DNA of 34,350 nucleotides from Methanobacteriota archaeon (lineage in GTDB: Archaea > Thermoplasmatota > Poseidoniia > Poseidoniales > Poseidoniaceae), in the NCBI GenBank assembly GCA_002726395.1, contig PBTA01000007.1, positions 1 to 34,350 of the forward strand, given 5' to 3'. The position numbers and the translations under genes are program-made. Shown piece after piece: positions 15,363 through 23,868 of the stretch; position 1 is the first letter of the stretch, and each line of letters opens with the position of its first letter. The notes beneath the pieces are model-generated. The model searched no databases and was not told the DNA's origin. It saw nothing but the letters and a program-made list of their open reading frames with translations.

Positions 15363-16076
15363 TTAAATTGCATACTGTTGAACTTGCACAATATCCCCAG
15401 CATTACCGCCAGAAACTAAAGTTACTGTGCTGGAAGAAATTGAATAATCGGTATTCGGTAAAAGCAAAATGCCGTTTATGTAGACCGCACTTTTATTAAT
15501 GTTATAACTGCCACTAAATGCAGTTTGCCCAGCTGTTGCTGTAAACTCAGTTGTCGAATAATTTGCAGAAGCACCGCCATACTCTACCACTTCAACAATA
15601 TCGCCAGCACTAGCCCCTGCGCCTAAAACAACAGCCGTTCCTGAGCTTGACGTAAATGAGGAGGTATCTAATTTAGCTCCGTTCATAAACACCAGGATGT
15701 TACCAACTGTATAATTTACGCTAAAACTGGTTTGCCCAGCTGTCGCTGTAAATGCTGTAAAATTGTGAGCAGCACCCGAAAGAGTTAGATCAGCAGAAGA
15801 CGGACTGATAAAGACATATGCAGAACCGCTAAGATTAAGAAGCGAACCAGTAGAGCTACTACGGAGCACACGGGTCAAAGTTTGGCCGGAGTGTGTATAG
15901 ACCCCTTGAGATATTTCCCAGGCAGTACTATCTTCTATTACAAAAACGGTTGTATCCCCGTCTGCAATCCCACCATCTGCAAAACTTTGATAGCCACTAC
16001 GGGGAGAGCCTAAACTTATTGTACCCGTGCCCGTACTGCTAGTTGAGACAGAGACCCTATCAGCAAATTTTACCAT
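15363..16076 (-). CDS. Tail-fiber-associated protein with two beta repeats (237 aa)
   Basis: The N-terminal 100 residues (MVKFADRVSVSTSSTGTGTI, later EDSTAWEISQGVYTHSGQTL) resemble the start of many marine phage fiber or adaptor proteins. Two repeats follow, FTATAGQTSFSVNYTVGNILVFMNG (split here as FTATAGQTSF and NILVFMNG) and FTATAGQTAFSGSY / SAVYINGILL, each ending GDIVEVVEY or GDIVQVQQY; these repeats are common in cyanophage and T7-like marine fibers. It is immediately upstream of the giant fiber gene and probably part of the same appendage. It starts directly after the preceding TAG. Confidence 0.75.
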   Translation of the reverse strand: MVKFADRVSVSTSSTGTGTISLGSPRSGYQSFADGGIADGDTTVFVIEDSTAWEISQGVYTHSGQTLTRVLRSSSTGSLLNLSGSAYVFISPSSADLTLSGAAHNFTAFTATAGQTSFSVNYTVGNILVFMNGAKLDTSSFTSSSGTAVVLGAGASAGDIVEVVEYGGASANYSTTEFTATAGQTAFSGSYNINKSAVYINGILLLPNTDYSISSSTVTLVSGGNAGDIVQVQQYAI

Positions 16077-16217
16077 CTACTTTTCCGTTTCTTTTTTCTT
16101 CTCTTCTTGAGCCTCATCGCTCTTCAAATCTGTCGTGTAGCCTTTGTCAGATATTTTTTTTGCGACTTCATCAGAAACAAACTCAAAGTGATGAACTGTT
16201 TTTGTAGTCATAACCAT
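16077..16217 (-). CDS. Small lysine-rich protein in fiber operon (46 aa)
   Basis: An AAGGA ribosome site precedes ATG at 16217 (a second in-frame ATG is at 16211), and the TAG is immediately followed by the next gene's ATG. The product starts MVMTTKTVHHFEFVSDEVAK and ends in a Glu/Lys-rich tail (SDEAQEEKKKETEK). No family recognised. Tight packing with a good ribosome site supports translation; it might be a small head/tail accessory or chaperone. Confidence 0.5.
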   Translation of the reverse strand: MVMTTKTVHHFEFVSDEVAKKISDKGYTTDLKSDEAQEEKKKETEK

Positions 16218-16228
16218 TAGCTAATTCC

Positions 16229-16600
16229 TTATGATGGATCTGGAATACCCGTAGCAAATGAAGCGCCTGTAAATGAGTTTCCGTTAGTGACAGACTGAGA
16301 AGCTGATAAGCTGCCAGTGACAAGCAATCTGCTATTATTTGTATCGCTGATGGAATAGTGAGTAGCAGTGCCAGTGCCTGTAATACTTCCATCTGTGATT
16401 GCCGCAAAAACAACCTCACGCCCACCGCCAGATCTGTCAGAAGGTGCAGCGCCAGAAAGTGATGTAGAGTTTCCTAGTGTGTAAGTAGAAGTAGCTTCAG
16501 CATATGTAGTCGGCTCTTGACTACACACGTCTATTCTATTTGCTTCTGTGTCTAGGGTTGTGAGACCAGAGTCTAGCACTCTGTCATTTAATGTAGCCAT
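16229..16600 (-). CDS. Phage virion protein of a marine-type family (123 aa)
   Basis: Starts MATLNDRVLDSGLTTLDTEA and continues DVCSQEPTTYAEATSTYTLG, GGREVVFAAITDGSITGTGT and SRLLVTGSLSASQSVTNGN. This pattern is familiar from structural genes near tail fibers in marine phages, though its exact place in the particle is not known to me. It is beta-rich, with low charge and no transmembrane segment. It has an AAGGAGATC ribosome site and lies between the tail chaperone-like gene and the fibers, which suggests an adaptor or baseplate component. Confidence 0.72.
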   Translation of the reverse strand: MATLNDRVLDSGLTTLDTEANRIDVCSQEPTTYAEATSTYTLGNSTSLSGAAPSDRSGGGREVVFAAITDGSITGTGTATHYSISDTNNSRLLVTGSLSASQSVTNGNSFTGASFATGIPDPS

Positions 16601-16627
16601 TTTTAAGATCTCCTTATTTGGTTGGCA

Positions 16628-17041
16628 TTATGGCAAGGTAGGCCATACGGGGTTGAGAGGATCAAAGCCGTCAGCTTGCGGCATATCCCTCAAAATCTGT
16701 CTTAGTGTGCGATAATTTTGTTTGTCAGTTTCAGATAACGGACTGTCAGCCGCTTGTGTCCAATCGGTTGCTGCTAGTCTTTCATTCCGTTCTTGTCTGA
16801 AATTATTAAGAGCAAGGTTATCATCTGCTACCCATTGCTCAGTATCTGCATTAAAGGTTACAGGGTAATCAGGTTTAACAGGGTATTCTTTTAATTGATT
16901 GTTTTTGACGTAGTAATATTCATCTGTAAATTTACCTTCAACATATGACTCGCCTTCATTTACATTTAAATCAAGTGTTTCCTCAGAACAATTTAAAATG
17001 GAAATAATTTTTTCTGAATTGTAAATAGTATAACAATTCAT
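16628..17041 (-). CDS. Tail-fiber assembly chaperone-like protein (137 aa)
   Basis: The C-terminal half has the signature ERNERLAATDWTQAADSPLS, then YRTLRQILRDMPQ and DPLNPVWPTLP, which is the phage tail assembly chaperone pattern (R-x-x-x-L-x-x-T-D-W-x-Q-x-x-D-x-P-L, RQxLRDxP, WPxxP). The N-terminal half is variable beta-rich sequence. Such proteins sit beside tail-tip or fiber genes and help them fold or attach. The start overlaps the end of the tail-tip gene by four bases (ATGA). Confidence 0.78.
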   Translation of the reverse strand: MNCYTIYNSEKIISILNCSEETLDLNVNEGESYVEGKFTDEYYYVKNNQLKEYPVKPDYPVTFNADTEQWVADDNLALNNFRQERNERLAATDWTQAADSPLSETDKQNYRTLRQILRDMPQADGFDPLNPVWPTLP

Positions 17042-20000
17042 TTCTTAAGTTCCAAATATGAGATTGTTGGATATAGAAACCTAGTCCATGATGTATTGCC
17101 GCCAGTATTTTGTACTGTAAGTGTATAGGTGATAGTAGAAGCACTTGTATTATTATCTAAAGCTTGCAAAGTAAATGATGGAGCATTGAAGTGTCCTACC
17201 ATAGCTCCACTTAACCCTGCTATACTTGTTCCATTTTTTCTTAAATTATAATTAAACTTACGATACTCACCTGACGCTGTTACATAATTATTATTCCTAT
17301 GCGTTGCAAATAGATTAGCAACAACTTGTGCGCTTGCTCCTGTGTTAGATACAGTCAATGTTACAAGTGTTTTGAGAGCAGTATCGGTAAATTGAACATC
17401 CGTCAGTGATGATCCAGTTGCCATTTGAGGAAACGTAACAACATTATTACCAATCTTTGCAGTAGTAATACTTGCATCTGTAATACTTGCTGCACCAATA
17501 ATTCCTTGATCTATTTGTGCAGAATTTGTAATAATACCTGCTGTAGCTAAAAGTCCTCCTGTTATTGTATTAGCTACTATTTTGTTACCAGTAATTGAAT
17601 TTGCTGCTATTTCATTTGCGCCAACAGCATTGGCACTAATTTTATTTGCTGTAACACTATTATCAGCAAGTTTAAGTTCTGTTATGAGACTATTAGGTAT
17701 TTGTCCTATAGCAATTGAGCCACTTAATCCTGAGAAAGATGTTGCACCTGCGGTATTTGCTGCCCACGAAGACCCATTCCAAGCATACAAAACATTATCG
17801 CTTGTTAAATATACGTTCTGCCCAACAAAATCCCCACTGGAAGGTAACGATGAAACAGGTTGTATCATATCTAAACCTGCATCAATAAATATTTGTCTTA
17901 TGCCATTTTCAAAATCAGGATCATCCAGATAAGTTGTTGTTGCTGATACTCCTGTCGTAAAAGCAGATTTATTCCCAGTATAATCTACTGATTTTAAAAA
18001 ATAATATTTTGTTTGATTTAATCCAAGATTTGTTCTTGTAAATGTATCGCCACCTGAAACACCAACTTTTGTTGCACCAGTTGAACTATTGGTACTATTT
18101 TCATAAATCTCTACAAAATTCAAATCTGAGTCAGTTGGATTAGTCCAATTTATAGTAATAAACTTAAATCCACCTGTAGCAGATATAGCAGTTGGTAGGG
18201 CTGGAGCAGTTGTATCACCACCGCCTGTAAAAGTTGCTGTAACAAATGAGCCTTTAATGCCCTGTACGGTTACAGCCCTGACCCTGAATGTATATTCTAC
18301 AGCGTCCACTAACGGACTTAGTTCAATGCTTGTTTCTGTTGTTGTTGTCGAATGATAATTACTATCGCTTGTGGCTTTGTATTCAACTTCATAATGAGAG
18401 ATGAAACTATTGCTTGGAGCAGTCCAAGAAACAATTGCACTATGAATAAAAGTACCATCACCAGCAGTACGCCCACCGCCAGAAATATTGAGAGCAGCAA
18501 TAGCAAGACTAGCGCCTACGCTTGGGAGCGTCGAATTGTTACTTAGTATTTCGCTTTCTTCTGCTGACCAACTAAAAGCAGCTGAAGATGTTTCACGAAG
18601 TGTTAAGCTTACACTTAGTTCACCGCTGGAACTATCGTTTGAAAACTTCCAACCAACTACCTCAAATTCTTTTGCACTCCATCCGTAACGGCTATTGGTT
18701 ATTCCTACAACGTCACCAACTTGAACGTTAAAAGCATCTAACCCAAAATCCGCTGAAACGGTCATGCTTTCACGCGCTCTAAACAAAGTCATCTTGGCTA
18801 ATCTTTGAGCCATAGCGCTAGACGTTGTGTAGGGTAGGGCTAAGTCAACAGCGCTTTCTACACCAGCATCATTTGTAATAAAGGTTGAGCTTCTTATTTC
18901 TGGATAATCAGTGCGTATATAATCGTCAGCAGCAGAATTAAACATTCCGCGAACAATGTTAAAGCTATCGCGTCTGCTAGGTTTTGTTTCAACGCTAATC
19001 CCAGATCTAAAATCATCTAGGGTAAAAGTTTTAACAGCTGCTGTGTATTCTCCTACTTTTAATTGCCAGTTACCCTGACCCCAAAATAATGTAGCAGCGC
19101 AAGAAGTCATCATATCTGCTAGAATATCAGACGGGCTTCTGTCTAAACTTACAACACCGTTTAGCTCATAGCGCTTTTCAGTGCCGCCACCAGATAAGGT
19201 AACAGTTTCATCACAGGCATTAGCAGCTGCTGAGAAAGTTGTATCAAGAGTGACGCCTGTATTATCTACACCATAAGAGCTAGTGAGATAATCACGAATA
19301 CATAGAGCCGCATTTGCTGAGAAAGCAGTGCTAGAATTTCTGGGATCATAAACCTTTTTGCCCTCAACTATTGCAGTGAATAAAGGTATTCCCTCAGCAA
19401 AAACATTTTGATCATACTCCATGCGAACATAGAGACAAGCAATCCCTTCACCTTTAAAATTTGTATCTTGACCAGCGCTAGGAGCAACCCCGTCTATTTT
19501 CCATTCTGGGGGATCTGTAATAGCGTTTAGTGTGCTGTAAACATTTTGGTTATCAGCGCCTGTAAACTTGCGAATATATATCTTAGCGTTACTGTCTGCG
19601 TCTTTCCACCTCGCATCAGAAACAAAATAATCTGAGCCAATTGTTACAGTTGCGTCATTGATATAAACAGAGCCAATGCCATTAACTTCATGTCCACCCA
19701 AAACAATTATTTGGTGCAGAAATTTATTAGTATCACCTGTACTTTCAACGTAAGATACTACACCGCCTTTACGGATTGTACCGTATATAATTTCTTGTGG
19801 CGCTGTTGCTGTTCTAGTATTTGCAATTAATCCCTGACTTGTGCCGAAAGCTCCAAAATCAGGAGTTGGAGTAAGTGCTTTAATAGCCCAAGTAGTAACT
19901 GCTGATATTGCTATATAGCTTATAGCTTTACTTATAAATATTTGAGTAGCTGTTGCGCTGGCTAATATATTCCCACCGAACAGTATAAAAGGATCTCTAG

Positions 20001-20058
20001 GTATTCTCTCCCAGCTGTTAAGGCTGACCAATCTGTAATTGTAAAGACTGTCTTTCAC
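17038..20058 (-). CDS. Tail tip / host specificity protein J-like (about 1006 aa)
   Basis: Corresponds to lambda J or GTA g15. The N-terminal part has a hydrophobic stretch (about 25-55) and QEIIYGTIRKGGVVSYVEST; the middle has KVYDPRNSSTAFSANAALCI and LDRSPSDILADMMTSCAATL, typical of tail-hub domains. Fibronectin III-like segments lie at about 520-690 (HYEVEYKATSDSNYHSTTT; VEYTFRVRAVT). The C-terminal region has a heptad-like stretch rich in NSITGNKIVANTITGG. It is preceded by the DUF6950/NlpC-type gene, as in GTA. Start: GTG at 20058 overlaps the previous stop (GTGA) and is preferred; a TTG at 20070 would add four residues. Confidence 0.85.
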   Translation of the reverse strand: MKDSLYNYRLVSLNSWERIPRDPFILFGGNILASATATQIFISKAISYIAISAVTTWAIKALTPTPDFGAFGTSQGLIANTRTATAPQEIIYGTIRKGGVVSYVESTGDTNKFLHQIIVLGGHEVNGIGSVYINDATVTIGSDYFVSDARWKDADSNAKIYIRKFTGADNQNVYSTLNAITDPPEWKIDGVAPSAGQDTNFKGEGIACLYVRMEYDQNVFAEGIPLFTAIVEGKKVYDPRNSSTAFSANAALCIRDYLTSSYGVDNTGVTLDTTFSAAANACDETVTLSGGGTEKRYELNGVVSLDRSPSDILADMMTSCAATLFWGQGNWQLKVGEYTAAVKTFTLDDFRSGISVETKPSRRDSFNIVRGMFNSAADDYIRTDYPEIRSSTFITNDAGVESAVDLALPYTTSSAMAQRLAKMTLFRARESMTVSADFGLDAFNVQVGDVVGITNSRYGWSAKEFEVVGWKFSNDSSSGELSVSLTLRETSSAAFSWSAEESEILSNNSTLPSVGASLAIAALNISGGGRTAGDGTFIHSAIVSWTAPSNSFISHYEVEYKATSDSNYHSTTTTETSIELSPLVDAVEYTFRVRAVTVQGIKGSFVTATFTGGGDTTAPALPTAISATGGFKFITINWTNPTDSDLNFVEIYENSTNSSTGATKVGVSGGDTFTRTNLGLNQTKYYFLKSVDYTGNKSAFTTGVSATTTYLDDPDFENGIRQIFIDAGLDMIQPVSSLPSSGDFVGQNVYLTSDNVLYAWNGSSWAANTAGATSFSGLSGSIAIGQIPNSLITELKLADNSVTANKISANAVGANEIAANSITGNKIVANTITGGLLATAGIITNSAQIDQGIIGAASITDASITTAKIGNNVVTFPQMATGSSLTDVQFTDTALKTLVTLTVSNTGASAQVVANLFATHRNNNYVTASGEYRKFNYNLRKNGTSIAGLSGAMVGHFNAPSFTLQALDNNTSASTITYTLTVQNTGGNTSWTRFLYPTISYLELKK

Positions 20059-20474
20059 TCTAGCACCCAACCACTTGTAATTGTTTCTATCGGTAGAGCT
20101 TCCAAAGACTGCTTTCCTAAAAAGACAGCGCTGCTCCCTATGCTTATTCCAAGAGCATCATTTATTACCCAACGTCTAGCAGCCTTAGTTGTAACTAGAC
20201 TCCCTCTAGGTGGTACTCCGTCAACTCTTGTCAGCTTTGTTTTTAGAGCTTCATAAAGTGTATTTGCTCCAAACCGTTTTCTGAGTTTTTCCCGACTTAA
20301 ATACATTCCGTTTTCTGTATATTTACACAGCCAATCATCAGCGTAACCAATGCCATACATTGCGCGAAAACAGTTGTTAGTAAAAATAAAGCAATCGTTT
20401 GTATGCCATTGAAAACCGTAGTCTCTATTTGCTCTTATATAATCGTTAAGAGCATCAAGATTAGGTTGCTTCAT
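20055..20474 (-). CDS. Tail-tip cysteine-peptidase-like protein (DUF6950/NlpC-type position, about 139 aa)
   Basis: From the preferred ATG at 20474 the protein reads MKQPNLDALNDYI..., then QWHTNDCFIFTNNCFRAMYG, with Cys28 after Asp27 as a candidate nucleophile. It ends GISIGSSAVFLGKQSLEALP and WVLE, the DUF6950-like pattern. In GTA and lambda the gene at this place (g14, K) is an NlpC/P60 cell-wall peptidase carried in the tail tip. An expected later His is not obvious, so activity is uncertain. An upstream in-frame ATG at 20537 would overlap the previous gene by 77 bases and is less likely. Confidence 0.68.
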   Translation of the reverse strand: MKQPNLDALNDYIRANRDYGFQWHTNDCFIFTNNCFRAMYGIGYADDWLCKYTENGMYLSREKLRKRFGANTLYEALKTKLTRVDGVPPRGSLVTTKAARRWVINDALGISIGSSAVFLGKQSLEALPIETITSGWVLE

Positions 20475-21048
20475 CACCAGCTTGAACTTCCCGACCCCAA
20501 ACAATTGACTTATCTTGAAGACCAGAAACCCAATCAAAAAAACTATCAGATCCTGACAGACCTTTAGACGTTCTTACAGCCTTGTGACTTTCGCTTGTGT
20601 AGCGTCTGATGTTGGGGCGCTCTAAAGTAATTAATCTATTTTCAACCGTCAGCTTGATTGTTGCGCTTTCAGCTTCATCCAGAATAGTCATTTGATCCAT
20701 GTAGCCGCTAAAGACTTCAACTACATCACTAACCCCGTTTAGACCCCAGTAAATTGTTACAAGTCTACCCTGGTACTCTTCAGTCAAAGCGTAAGTCAAA
20801 ACTGTGTTTGCTAAACCGGACAGAGTTATTGTCGTTCCTCTAGCTGATAAATCACCAGCCTCTTCTAATCCCTCAATAGAAAGCAGAGTACCCGTTCCAG
20901 TATAGGTTGCAGAGCTTATAGTTTTATCACCGTAGCCCGTCCATAATTTCAAAGCACCGGATTGAAAAGCCAAATCTACAGCGTAGAACGGTTCAATTTC
21001 AGCGTTTGATAGAGCTGATAAAATCGCGCTCGGAACTGCTCTAGTCAT
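20461..21048 (-). CDS. Tail distal/hub component (GTA g13 / lambda L-like position, 195 aa)
   Basis: Begins MTRAVPSAILSALSNAEIEP and continues with beta-rich sequence (ALKLWTGYGDKTISSATYTG; VTIYWGLNGVSDVVEVFSGY; ATIKLTVENRLITLERPNI). The W-x-G-Y-x-x-x-x-x-x-x-x-Y-x-G-x-G-x-x-L start and FxGYMDxMxI core are usual for tail-hub-adjacent proteins related to DUF2163. It lies between the tape-measure-side gene and the peptidase-like gene, the same order as GTA. It is expected in the tail tip. Overlaps the upstream gene by four bases. Confidence 0.68.
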   Translation of the reverse strand: MTRAVPSAILSALSNAEIEPFYAVDLAFQSGALKLWTGYGDKTISSATYTGTGTLLSIEGLEEAGDLSARGTTITLSGLANTVLTYALTEEYQGRLVTIYWGLNGVSDVVEVFSGYMDQMTILDEAESATIKLTVENRLITLERPNIRRYTSESHKAVRTSKGLSGSDSFFDWVSGLQDKSIVWGREVQAGDEAT

Positions 21049-21644
21049 ACTGCTTCCATAGCTCCAAAACTAATCCCATAAACTGCTAATTGATCTACAC
21101 TGTATGCAGTCTCATTACTGCTTAGTCTGAATAAGCCATTAGCGCTTGTAAGATCAGCTGAGACTGATGAACGAGCTTTTCTAAGACTAGGCCATATTTC
21201 TAGATCTGCTGCGCTGCCAGTGCCTGTATAGTCCTCTAATACTTTATGCAACGTCGAGTCAGAGCCAGCGCCAAAGCCAATAAAGTCACCAGCCTTTAAT
21301 GTCTGACCAGACGTTACAACCGTACTAACTGTATTATCTCCAGCTGACCCCGATACTGTAGCAGCTGTCGCTGTGCCTTGTATGCTGTGCGATATAGGAT
21401 CACTCAGTAGAAATGTTCCATGCTGACCCCTTAGACTGATTAGCCACGCCACCCATTTTTCAGCTGTATCTCTCCGCATTGGTTTTAGACTTACATCTAC
21501 TGACCACATTTGACCGCTGTAAGTGTGTGTCTGCCCATGAAAAGAAAACGGACTACGTGAATATGCAACAGAATTTATTGCCCTAAAGTCTATGGATCTG
21601 ATTGTTGTGTAATCAGGTAAGCTTAGAGGATATGTTATCGCCAT
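21045..21644 (-). CDS. Minor tail protein, distal tail component (199 aa)
   Basis: Starts MAITYPLSLPDYTTIRSIDF, then HTYSGQMWSVDVSLKPMRRD and EKWVAWLISLRGQHGTFLLS. A pattern of tail-tube-matching strands, then W-x-x-x-V-x-L-x-P-M, with a later R-G-x-x-x-F-L-L-x-D-P, is common in proteins coded directly after the tape measure (GTA g12 or lambda M position). It is probably the distal tail protein joining tube and hub. It is coupled to the tape measure (one-base overlap) and to the downstream gene (ATGA). Confidence 0.68.
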   Translation of the reverse strand: MAITYPLSLPDYTTIRSIDFRAINSVAYSRSPFSFHGQTHTYSGQMWSVDVSLKPMRRDTAEKWVAWLISLRGQHGTFLLSDPISHSIQGTATAATVSGSAGDNTVSTVVTSGQTLKAGDFIGFGAGSDSTLHKVLEDYTGTGSAADLEIWPSLRKARSSVSADLTSANGLFRLSSNETAYSVDQLAVYGISFGAMEAV

Positions 21645-23308
21645 TAGCTAAAAGCCCGTCCAAAACTCCCACCTCTACGCTTGCTGTCAACAACAGCTGC
21701 TTTCGCACTTTCTGCGATTTGAGGTAACATTGTTTTTATTTCGTTTCTGACCGTCTGTTGTACGCCAGTAGTGACGTTAATGGTTTGATTGATTGTCACC
21801 CCATCGCCACCGCTTATCGCGCTCTGTGCTTGCCCAACAGACAGCACACGCCCAGCTGTTGACGGTACAAAGATTTCTCTGCCATGCTCACCGACTACAG
21901 ACGGTTGACCAGCTTGCAGATAATTACCACCAGCTGAAGCAGTTGTAGGAACGCTAGCACTGAAATTAGGTACTGGTGTTCCTATCCCTAGAAAACTCAT
22001 TGTAGCATTTACTAAGCGCTGTACTACTAAGATCCTGTATAGCTCTCTTATGATTGCTTGGGCTGAAGATTTCAAAGTATCTTTAAAACTTTTTGATCCT
22101 TCAATTGCGCTCATAAAAACATCTTCAAAAGCAGATTCTAAAGTAGAGGCCATAGAGTCTAGATCTTCTAGAGTTTTGTTCATTATCTTTAATTCAGCGG
22201 TAGCTTTCTTAACGTCTTTTGGATCTATTGGTGAAAAGCCTGTACCTTTGCTATTTCTTGCTTTTTCCATTTTCATAATTAATTGTGTTCGCGCTTCTTC
22301 TTGGTCTAGCAATTTCATTCTTTCATCTTGAACACCAGCAAGCTTTATTTCCGCGACAACTAGATTATCTATCATAATTTGCTTTTTCTTATTGAAATTT
22401 TCTTCAGTATCAAAAGCAGCTTTTTTAAATTTCTCAATCGCCTGACGTTTTTTTAAAACTTTTTCCTCTAACTTAATTTGTTGTTCGTACAGTGAATCCA
22501 TTCTTGCTTTGTCAGTCATTTGAAAAATAGCGTCAAAAGCTTCTAGCGCTGTCAAAGCAAACTTTGAAAACTGCTTACCCATAGCGTCCAGAATTTCATC
22601 CATGCGCCTACGCATTTCAACTCCAGCTAATACTGTATCATTAGATAATACTAGCCCAAGCTCTCTAGCTCTTTCTGACATTTCACCCATTGCTTTGGCG
22701 TTATCTTGAAACAACGGAACAAGTAATGTTGCATCACTAGCAAGCGCTTCCATAAAGAATGTCATTTCTTGCTGGTTTACGTTTGCATCTTCTAAAGCTT
22801 TTACATAAAGCGCTAGACCTTCATCTGAACTTAGCCCCTTAAAAGCGTCAGCAGTCAGCCCAACTTTAGGAGCGATCTGCTCAAAGAAGTCTACAGCGCC
22901 ACCACCGCCAGTTTGGAAAAAGTCAGCAAACTTGTCGTTTGTGTCTTTAAGTATGTCTGCAAGTTTCTCCTGAGAAACGCCAAAGTTTGCAGCTGCAAAA
23001 GACATTTCTTGAAAGCGCTCAACACTCACACCAGCAAGAGTTGAAAGATTAGTAATCTCTTTTGAAGCTTGTGTGGCGTTATCAATCATTCTTTGAAAGC
23101 CAACACTTATAGCACCAACCGATAACAAGCCGCCAAGCTTACCAGCAGAGATACTAAGCTTATCCATAGCTTTAGTTGTTTGGTTTAAATTAGTCTTAGA
23201 CTTATGTGCAAATCTTTGGATCTTTTTATTTGCACGATCCATAGCCTTATTAAATTCACGATCTTTTGCAGAAAGTATAATGTTTAATTCTTCTGCACTA
23301 ATCGCCAT
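21644..23308 (-). CDS. Tape measure protein (554 aa)
   Basis: The N-terminal helical region has EFNKAMDRANKKIQRFAHKS, then LGGLLSVGAISVGFQRMIDN and ITNLSTLAGVSVERFQEMSF, with GVSQEKLADILKDTNDKF next: the characteristic start of lambda-type tape measures. A long charged helical stretch (about 270-400) and a C-terminal part with PSVVGEHGREIFVPSTAGRV are also typical. By the usual rule of about 0.15 nm per residue it predicts a tail near 80 nm (inference). It starts directly after the stop of the frameshift extension of the tail chaperone. Confidence 0.88.
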   Translation of the reverse strand: MAISAEELNIILSAKDREFNKAMDRANKKIQRFAHKSKTNLNQTTKAMDKLSISAGKLGGLLSVGAISVGFQRMIDNATQASKEITNLSTLAGVSVERFQEMSFAAANFGVSQEKLADILKDTNDKFADFFQTGGGGAVDFFEQIAPKVGLTADAFKGLSSDEGLALYVKALEDANVNQQEMTFFMEALASDATLLVPLFQDNAKAMGEMSERARELGLVLSNDTVLAGVEMRRRMDEILDAMGKQFSKFALTALEAFDAIFQMTDKARMDSLYEQQIKLEEKVLKKRQAIEKFKKAAFDTEENFNKKKQIMIDNLVVAEIKLAGVQDERMKLLDQEEARTQLIMKMEKARNSKGTGFSPIDPKDVKKATAELKIMNKTLEDLDSMASTLESAFEDVFMSAIEGSKSFKDTLKSSAQAIIRELYRILVVQRLVNATMSFLGIGTPVPNFSASVPTTASAGGNYLQAGQPSVVGEHGREIFVPSTAGRVLSVGQAQSAISGGDGVTINQTINVTTGVQQTVRNEIKTMLPQIAESAKAAVVDSKRRGGSFGRAFS

Positions 23309-23521
23309 TTATCCGTACTTCCTTGCTAGTTCTTTTGCCTCTTCTAGAGAAGGTGCATTTTTGCCAGCCCTGTTTGGGCTATGCGCTTTTTGCCAACCAT
23401 CGAAAACAATAAAAACATCTTTTGGGATCATGTTCCTAATTTCGTCAGGCTTTAATCCAGCTACTATTCCGTTTGCTATTATTTTACGGACTTCAAGCCT
23501 TGTTTGCTTTTGCGTGTAACT
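23309..23521 (-). CDS. Minus-1 frameshift extension of the tail assembly chaperone (gpT-like part)
   Basis: After slippage on the A9 run, reading continues for 70 codons in the minus-1 frame: SYTQKQTRLEVRKIIANGIV, then AGLKPDEIRNMIPKDVFIVF, ending EEAKELARKYG, with TAA immediately before the tape-measure ATG. The fusion would be 186 aa. LKPDEIRNM...VFDGW fits the T-type domain of tail chaperones. An internal ATG at 23431 could give a 40-aa product, but the preceding 30 codons are clearly protein-like and have no start, which favours frameshifting. This matches lambda G/GT. Confidence 0.75.
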   Translation of the reverse strand, partial: SYTQKQTRLEVRKIIANGIVAGLKPDEIRNMIPKDVFIVFDGWQKAHSPNRAGKNAPSLEEAKELARKYG

Positions 23522-23868
23522 TTTTTTTTAGGCTCTGAGGCAAATGCGTCAGGCATAAACGCAATACCTAAAACAGCCTGAGCAATTTGGTAGAGCCGCA
23601 AATAATCAGCTGGGGAGCAATCTTCAATTATTGCATCAGCTTCTTGATCTTTTAAACCACCACCAACTAAGCCTAATGCTAAAAGATCTTTTATTTCTGT
23701 TGAAGTTGGTTTGCTACTGCGCTCAAAAAAGCTATCCCAAAATTCAAAAACGCCTCTATGCTTATCCTCAAATCTTTCGATCTCTTTAATTCTCAGAACA
23801 AACGTGTAGCTAATGCCGCCAAGCTCCTCAACTAAACCCCCTCTAGGGGCTTCAGCGGTAATAGCCAT
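23479..23868 (-). CDS. Tail assembly chaperone, short form (gpG-like, 129 aa)
   Basis: A zero-frame protein MAITAEAPRGGLVEELGGIS..., mainly helical, with DLLALGLVGGGLKDQEADAI and SPADYLRLYQIAQAVLGIAF, the look of GTA g10-type (TAC) tail chaperones. It ends EPKKKVTRKSKQGLKSVK. It sits between the tail tube and the tape measure and shields the tape measure during assembly by analogy with lambda gpG. Codons K114-K116 are the A9 slippery run used for the longer form. Confidence 0.82.
   Translation of the reverse strand: MAITAEAPRGGLVEELGGISYTFVLRIKEIERFEDKHRGVFEFWDSFFERSSKPTSTEIKDLLALGLVGGGLKDQEADAIIEDCSPADYLRLYQIAQAVLGIAFMPDAFASEPKKKVTRKSKQGLKSVK
23521..23530 (-). other. Programmed minus-1 ribosomal frameshift site
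   Basis: On the minus strand the sequence is CCT-AAA-AAA-AAA-GTT in the zero frame; A-AAA-AAA is a classic minus-1 heptamer. A shift here joins codon K116 to AGT-TAC-ACG and opens the 70-codon extension to the tape-measure start. No strong downstream pseudoknot was apparent by eye. Lambda G/GT uses a similar run without requiring an elaborate structure. Confidence 0.72.

Noticed and set aside
16183..16425. 80-codon minus-strand frame overlapping the 123-aa virion gene
   Set aside because: It overlaps two better-supported genes in another frame, has no ribosome site, and is leucine-rich low-information sequence.
23521..23530. A9 run as a sequencing error joining two frames
   Set aside because: The zero frame ends naturally soon after, the minus-1 frame ends exactly at the tape-measure start, and the place is that of known programmed frameshifts; both products make sense.
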